58,738 nucleotides of DNA from Ferruginibacter sp. (lineage in GTDB: Bacteria; Bacteroidota; Bacteroidia; Chitinophagales; Chitinophagaceae). The position numbers were made by a program, and so were the translations under genes. The notes below the pieces were generated by a model that was not told where the DNA came from, searched no databases, and saw nothing but the letters and a program-made list of their open reading frames with translations. Positions 54,045 through 58,738 of the stretch are shown here, one piece after another. Location: contig JANXTG010000216.1 in assembly GCA_025352525.1 (NCBI GenBank), positions 1-58,738 on the forward strand. The letters are read 5' to 3'. How positions within the stretch are numbered: the stretch's first letter is position 1; every line of letters starts with the position of its first letter.

Positions 54045-56174
54045 TTAATTATCAAGTTTTGTAACTGAATCCTGTACTACCTGCTTTTGTTTACCCGGTA
54101 ATATGGCTTCAGGTTTTATTGGATCCTCTTTTTTATTGTCTCTGTTTTCTTTGTCTTTTTTATCCTTTATTAATTTTGTTAGTCCCACTTCATCTTCACC
54201 ATCATCTATCCCTGTTGTGTCTTTAATTATTTTTATAAATCCTTTTGCTATTAAATAAGCAGAATCTTTTGAGTGACGCAGAGAATCCTGTTTTCTGACC
54301 TCAACATAAATACGTTTTGGTATTAAACTTAATTTTGAAAGACTTTCAATTTTTGCCAGTCTTTCTTTATCCGTAATAGAATCATTTAAATATTTCTCAA
54401 TCATTAAACCTGCAATTGGCGCTGCATAAGTACCGCCAAAACGACCACTATTTTCCACCACACACATAATGGCAATTTTTGGATTTTCTCTAGGTGCGAA
54501 AGCACAAAAGAACGAATGGTTTTCCTGTTTTACGCCTCTGTAATAATTTTCTACTGTACCTGTTTTACCACAAATGGTTATGCCTTTTACTTTTGCATTG
54601 CCACCGGTTCCTTTTTCCAACACGCCCTGCATTCCATCATGCACCACATCAAAAATACTGTCAGGAATATCAATTGGGTCATGGTGTTTTCTGTACTGTT
54701 CAAGTATTGCATATTTGTCTCCGCCCTCAATAGAATCAACAACATGCGGGGTGATGTACCAACCCTTATTGGCTATATAAGCCATTTCGTTTGCAACCTG
54801 AAGAGGTGTAACATCTACCTCGCCCTGGCCGATACTTACTGATCTAAAACTGCAGTAATTCCAATGGCCTTTTCCAAATACTTTATCATAATCCTGCGGT
54901 CTTGGAATGTTACCTTTTTTTTCTGAGGGAACATCAACCCCCAATTTATGCCCAAGCCCAAATGCATACATGTATCTATCCCAGCTTGCCAAACTACTGT
55001 CAACTGTTGGAAAAATTGGATTGTTTATTACCCTTTGCATAACTGTTGCAAAGTATGTATTGTCAGATACGGTTATGGCACTGCGTAAATTAAAAGTCCC
55101 AAAATCCAGACACCTCATTGGCTTACCGGTGCCACACCCATAAAAAGCACCACTACAACTTACCTGAAAATTGGGCGTTATAACGCCTTCGTGTAAGCCT
55201 ACCAAAGCCTGCAAAGTTTTAAAGGTTGATCCTGGAGAATATGTAGCACTTACCGTTCTGTTAAGCAATGGCAAAGCAGGATTTAAAAACAATTCAGAAA
55301 AATGTTTTCTTCTTTCACTACCTGTTAAAAATTTTGGTTGATAAGTTGGTGCACTAACCATTGCAAGGATGCCGCCTGTTTTAGGATCTATTGCTACAAT
55401 GGCACCCAGTTTATTCTGCATTAATTTTTCTCCCAGTTCCTGGAGTTCAATATCAAGAGAAGTATGCAAATTATTTCCTGCCATAGGAACCGTATCATAT
55501 TTTCCGTTTTCCAGTTTTTCTGTTAGCCTGTTTTTATTATCTCTTTTCCAATACTCAATTCCTCGTTCGCCCATCAGCACTTTTTCATAGCTCCTTTCAA
55601 TGCCAGTCATACCTGCATAATCGCCGGATACATAACCTTCATTTTTATGTTTTTTTAAAAAATTAGTATCTACTTCTGCAGTGTAGCCAAGCACATTTGC
55701 TGCAGCATTAAATGGGTAACTTCTTACCGATCTTTCCTGCAGGTAAAAACCGGGTGTAAAGAGATACATACTTTCATTGAGCATTGCCTGTTTATCATCA
55801 TTTAACAAAGCTTCAAAAACTGAAGTTCTTGTACGACCGTTTTTAATAATTACCTCTACTATTTTTTTGTTGAATTGCGCCGTATCAATATTTAAAATTT
55901 TACAAAGGGCTGCTGTATCCATACCTTTTAATTTGTTAGGTGTAACCATTAAATCATAAATAATGGTATTTTGTAAAATTGATTTTTTATGTCTGTCGTA
56001 TATTATTCCTCTGTCAGGATAAATAACTTTTCTAAAAGTTCCCTGTGCATCTGCCTGCAGGCGCAGGTCTGAAGAAAAAAGCTGCAGGTGTGCAAGTTGA
56101 GAAATAATTACAATAAACATAAGTACAAATACAAACACCACAATATTTTTTCGGGACTGGTTGAAGGCGGACAT
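54045..56174 (-). CDS. mrdA: Penicillin-binding protein 2 (elongation transpeptidase)
   Basis: PBP2 crosslinks peptidoglycan in the elongasome. The 709-residue protein has one N-terminal membrane helix, the dimerisation/pedestal domain ('YPDRGIIYDRH', 'RSYPFNAAANVLGYTAEVD', 'GMTGIERSYEKVL') and the transpeptidase domain. The catalytic S316 lies in 'YSPGSTFKTL' (SxxK), SxN in 'VSDNTYF' and KTG in 'CGKTGTVENY'. The C-terminal 60 residues are Lys/Asp/Glu-rich and absent from E. coli PBP2. The leader just upstream of the ATG is a 15-bp tandem repeat. It is co-transcribed with rodA. Confidence 0.97.
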   Translation of the reverse strand: MSAFNQSRKNIVVFVFVLMFIVIISQLAHLQLFSSDLRLQADAQGTFRKVIYPDRGIIYDRHKKSILQNTIIYDLMVTPNKLKGMDTAALCKILNIDTAQFNKKIVEVIIKNGRTRTSVFEALLNDDKQAMLNESMYLFTPGFYLQERSVRSYPFNAAANVLGYTAEVDTNFLKKHKNEGYVSGDYAGMTGIERSYEKVLMGERGIEYWKRDNKNRLTEKLENGKYDTVPMAGNNLHTSLDIELQELGEKLMQNKLGAIVAIDPKTGGILAMVSAPTYQPKFLTGSERRKHFSELFLNPALPLLNRTVSATYSPGSTFKTLQALVGLHEGVITPNFQVSCSGAFYGCGTGKPMRCLDFGTFNLRSAITVSDNTYFATVMQRVINNPIFPTVDSSLASWDRYMYAFGLGHKLGVDVPSEKKGNIPRPQDYDKVFGKGHWNYCSFRSVSIGQGEVDVTPLQVANEMAYIANKGWYITPHVVDSIEGGDKYAILEQYRKHHDPIDIPDSIFDVVHDGMQGVLEKGTGGNAKVKGITICGKTGTVENYYRGVKQENHSFFCAFAPRENPKIAIMCVVENSGRFGGTYAAPIAGLMIEKYLNDSITDKERLAKIESLSKLSLIPKRIYVEVRKQDSLRHSKDSAYLIAKGFIKIIKDTTGIDDGEDEVGLTKLIKDKKDKENRDNKKEDPIKPEAILPGKQKQVVQDSVTKLDN

Positions 56175-56180
56175 GAATTA

Positions 56181-56225
56181 GTGAATTGTGAAGTGGTGAA
56201 CTGTGAAGTGGTGAATTGTGAATAT
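56181..56225. repeat. Three-copy 15-bp tandem repeat upstream of mrdA
   Basis: Units 56181-56195, 56196-56210 and 56211-56225 follow GTGAA[TC]TGTGAAGTG; the first two differ at one base and the third diverges at its end. The array begins 7 bases before the mrdA start codon, so it is probably in the 5' untranslated leader or the mreD-mrdA spacer. The remaining 220 bases to mreD show no gene. Confidence 0.85.
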
Positions 56226-56446
56226 GTTTTTTATTAGATGGTAACTATTGTGTAAGATAATTTTTATTAGGGGCTTTAAACTAAGAAATAAAAGGGAACT
56301 TTTGATCGCTGCCCGCCTCCAATGTTTTTGCTCAAAGGCAGCAAAAACGATTTTCGTCTAAGCAGCGCAGCCCTTCATCTTTTTATCCATATTCAACAGG
56401 TTAAAGTATTTCATTTTTTTAACAAGAAAACCTATTATCATCACAG

Positions 56447-56980
56447 CTATACCGTATTCGTTCTAAACTTTTGCTTCCTTACAAAAATCAATTCGGTAAT
56501 TATTATTAACAGTAAACTTATTACTGTAGATAAAACTGTTTTTACTAAAAAATACCAAATGTTTCCAAACTGCCAGGCTTCCAATAAAAATAACCATGCG
56601 TTGTGCAAAAAACTAAGAATACCCATAAAAATAATATAAGGTAAAAGCCCACCCATACTTTTAATAGAAGGCTCTTCAAAATTAGCATCAGCCCCTTCCT
56701 GCGGTATAAAAATATTTACCAAAAAAGGTCTTACATAAGCAATAAGTACACATGCTGCTGCATGGAAACCCGGGTTGTGCCAAAAACTATCCAATATAAA
56801 ACCGTAAATAAATGCAATGATCATTAACCAGGTACGCTGCATTTTAAAAGGCAGCCATAAAATAAATAAAAAATATAAATAGGGCGTTACCATTTGGTGC
56901 AGGTGTATTTTGTCTAAAATAAAAATCTGTACAAACAAAAACAACACAGCCCTTAATATATTTTTTACAAGAATACTCAT
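56447..56980 (-). CDS. mreD: Rod shape-determining protein MreD
   Basis: This 177-residue protein has five to six hydrophobic helices and little else, typical of MreD. MreD is a membrane scaffold of the elongasome that works with MreC. Weak primary-sequence conservation is normal for MreD. The assignment rests on size, topology, the 'FGNIWYFLVKTVLSTVISLLL' C-terminal region and its position directly after mreC, with adjoining ends. Confidence 0.9.
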   Translation of the reverse strand: MSILVKNILRAVLFLFVQIFILDKIHLHQMVTPYLYFLFILWLPFKMQRTWLMIIAFIYGFILDSFWHNPGFHAAACVLIAYVRPFLVNIFIPQEGADANFEEPSIKSMGGLLPYIIFMGILSFLHNAWLFLLEAWQFGNIWYFLVKTVLSTVISLLLIIITELIFVRKQKFRTNTV

Positions 56981-57838
56981 TTAATTTACTGAGGCTTTGG
57001 CTTTATCTAAAATGGTTTTTACCGCATCTGCATCTGCGCTTTCAATAGCATAAACATATTCCAAGTTATAAAAATTGGCTGCAGATTTTAAAGTAATTCT
57101 GTAATTGTTGTTTGTGGTTTCAGGTTTAATATCCGTTATTCTACCAATCATAATCCCTTTAGGAAAAATGGCACTAAAGCCACTCGTAATAATTGTATCT
57201 CCAATAGAGATCTTTGCACTTTTAGGAATGTTGTTTAGCGTAAGAATGTTGGGTTTTTTACCGTCCCAGCTTAAGGTTCCTGTCTCGCCACTTTTTAAAA
57301 GTTTACCACTTAATTTACTGTCTTTATGCAGTAAACTCATTACTGCCGCATAGTCTCCGTTTACTTCTGTTATTACACCCACCACATCGTTGTTTATTCC
57401 TATTATGCCCATACCTTTTTTAAATGTATGTACATTGGTTCCGGTAATTACAATAAAATTGCTTTGGGCAGCTATGCTGTTTGCAATAACTTTTGCATTT
57501 AAATAATTAAATTTTTTGTACCGTAAAACAGAATCTATGCGCATGGTATCGATTACCATCTTATCTAAAGAGTCATTAATATTATAATTACTCCTAAGTT
57601 TATTGTATAAAACTTCATTGGCTTTTAAAAGAGAGTCGTTGGTTTTTTTTAGCTGAAAATAATATTCCACCCGGTTTACTTGCTTATTAATGAGACCTGT
57701 AAATTTATTGGCTGTATTACCAAAAGCAGCTTCATGGTATTTACTGTAACTAACAATAAAATAAAAAGAGAGAACCTGTAAAAACAGGAAGATTAAAAGA
57801 TTGGCATACCGCCTGATAAAAAGAAAAATGTTACTCAC
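56981..57838 (-). CDS. mreC: Rod shape-determining protein MreC
   Basis: MreC is a bitopic periplasmic scaffold that activates PBP2-RodA. The 285-residue protein has one N-terminal helix (about 10-30), a coiled coil (about 55-90, 'KKTNDSLLKANEVLYNKL') and the beta-rich core with 'IVITGTNVHTFKKGMGIIGI', 'VVGVITEVNGDYAAVMSLLH' and 'ISIGDTIITSGFSAIFPKGI'. These are the conserved MreC blocks. It lies about 93 bases after mreB and abuts mreD. Confidence 0.95.
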   Translation of the reverse strand: MSNIFLFIRRYANLLIFLFLQVLSFYFIVSYSKYHEAAFGNTANKFTGLINKQVNRVEYYFQLKKTNDSLLKANEVLYNKLRSNYNINDSLDKMVIDTMRIDSVLRYKKFNYLNAKVIANSIAAQSNFIVITGTNVHTFKKGMGIIGINNDVVGVITEVNGDYAAVMSLLHKDSKLSGKLLKSGETGTLSWDGKKPNILTLNNIPKSAKISIGDTIITSGFSAIFPKGIMIGRITDIKPETTNNNYRITLKSAANFYNLEYVYAIESADADAVKTILDKAKASVN

Positions 57839-57931
57839 AGAAAGAAGAAGTATTATGAATAATAAATTATAAATTTTTTGTGCTGTATGACTAAAAATTT
57901 ATAATTTATCAATCAACATTTATAATTTAAA

Positions 57932-58738
57932 CTACCTCATTACAAATGGGTATCTGTCATAATTTTTAAGTGCAATACCGGTTCCTCTTACAACACTTTT
58001 TAGTGGATCATCAGCAACATGAACCGGTAACTTTATTTTGTTAGCAATTCTTTTGTCGAGCCCACGAAGCAATGCACCACCGCCTGTTAAGTAAAGCCCA
58101 CGACGGTAAATATCTGCTGAAAGTTCCGGTGGTGTAGTTTCTAAAGCTTTTAATATAGCTTCTTCAATCTTAAAAACGCTTTTATCCAACGCATCTGCAA
58201 CTTCCTGATAACTTACCATAACCTGTTTTGGGATACCGGTCACAAGATCCCGGCCGTTAACAGGAATATCTTCCGGCGGGTTTTCCAAATCTTTCATGGC
58301 TGCACCAACCTGTATTTTAATTTGCTCGGCAGTACGTTCACCAATTAATAAACTGTGGTAGCGGCGAAGGGCCTCCATAATATCAGCTGTAAATTCATCT
58401 CCTGCCACTCGTATACTTTGATCGCAAACTATTCCCGCAAGAGCAATTACAGTAATGCCCGTAGTTCCACCACCAATATCAATAATCATGTTTCCTACCG
58501 GTTCCTCAACATCTATCCCAATACCCAATGCAGCCGCCATTGGTTCGTGAATCAAATAGACTTCTTTTGCGCCCGCCTGTTCGGCGCTATCTCTTACAGC
58601 ACGTTTTTCAACCTCTGTTATGCTGCTTGGTATGCAAATCATCATTCTCCAACTTGGTGCTATCCATGGTTTTTTTGGATATACCATTTTAATCAGTTCT
58701 CTGATCATTAATTCAGCCGCATTAAAATCTGCTATCAC
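57932..58738 (-). CDS. mreB: Rod shape-determining protein MreB (C-terminal part, cut by window edge)
   Basis: MreB is the actin-like filament that guides lateral wall synthesis. The visible 268 residues contain 'ICIPSSITEVEKRAVRDSAE', 'EPMAAALGIGIDVEEPVGNM', 'IDIGGGTTGITVIALAGIV', 'RVAGDEFTADIM' and 'GLYLTGGGALLRGLDKRI'. The first 'VIADFNAAELMIRELI' is internal sequence of full-length MreB (about 340 residues), so the gene continues beyond 58738 and the GTG at the edge is not a start. It heads the mreB-mreC-mreD-mrdA-rodA block. Confidence 0.97.
   Translation of the reverse strand: MIADFNAAELMIRELIKMVYPKKPWIAPSWRMMICIPSSITEVEKRAVRDSAEQAGAKEVYLIHEPMAAALGIGIDVEEPVGNMIIDIGGGTTGITVIALAGIVCDQSIRVAGDEFTADIMEALRRYHSLLIGERTAEQIKIQVGAAMKDLENPPEDIPVNGRDLVTGIPKQVMVSYQEVADALDKSVFKIEEAILKALETTPPELSADIYRRGLYLTGGGALLRGLDKRIANKIKLPVHVADDPLKSVVRGTGIALKNYDRYPFVMR

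Overview
The window comes from an AT-rich chromosome of the phylum Bacteroidota, most likely family Chitinophagaceae or a close relative. The evidence is a GldA-type ABC ATPase, a Cys-rich RicT/PSP1 protein beside holB, the mreBCD-mrdA-rodA order, an AtpB with a long N-terminal leader, several upstream sequences matching the Bacteroidota promoter core TAnnTTTG, and almost no Shine-Dalgarno sequences. No rRNA, tRNA, CRISPR array, phage gene or complete insertion sequence was found.

Layout. 1-3986: a DUF1398 protein, then a coupled three-gene glycan/lipid cassette (GT2, GT87, polysaccharide deacetylase) and a small hydrophilic protein. 4029-4147: a three-armed inverted repeat between convergent genes. 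4166-8819 (minus): outer-membrane protein, nth, a small protein, a FtsB/DivIC-like protein, eno and gldA. 8911-16978 (minus): ricT, holB, a glutathione peroxidase lipoprotein, a beta-helix lipoprotein, comF, an M28 peptidase and rpiB. 17239-20769 (minus): a 1176-residue GH18-deacetylase-GT2 fusion. 21181-27379: prfA, an amidohydrolase, a GT39 mannosyltransferase-like protein and a PhoR/PhoB-like pair. 27548-37860 (plus): a secreted protein with a caspase-like His/Cys C-terminus, an alpha/beta hydrolase, a response regulator broken by a stop codon, a CheB-CheR-PAS-kinase fusion and a beta-propeller phosphoesterase. 38164-46633: a YkuK-like protein, an unusual acs, an MHS transporter, a small membrane protein, an ABC exporter and an MFS transporter. 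46969-49722: atpB-atpE-atpF-atpH, ended by a strong terminator with no atpA. 50036-51813: an ECF sigma factor with a membrane partner and a periplasmic helical protein. 51834-58738 (minus): an MBL-fold hydrolase, then rodA, mrdA, mreD, mreC and a partial mreB (cell elongation machinery).

Most notable observation. The acetyl-CoA synthetase gene (38854-41349) carries an in-frame insertion of about 175 codons encoding a complete-looking DUF559 (PD-(D/E)XK, Vsr-like) nuclease domain. The insert is bracketed by inverted copies of a GC-rich palindromic repeat. Further copies of the repeat lie in frame elsewhere in acs, in frame in a small membrane protein about 2 kb away, and just after the stop codon of the intervening transporter gene. 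This looks like a mobile palindromic element that tolerates insertion into coding sequence, possibly associated with the DUF559 nuclease. The window also holds several other dispersed non-coding repeat families: purine-rich AGACACAAGA-type tracts, a GAGGACTTG-type element present twice in opposite orientations, and short tandem repeats.

All calls come from reading the sequence and recalled family knowledge. No database search or structure prediction was run.
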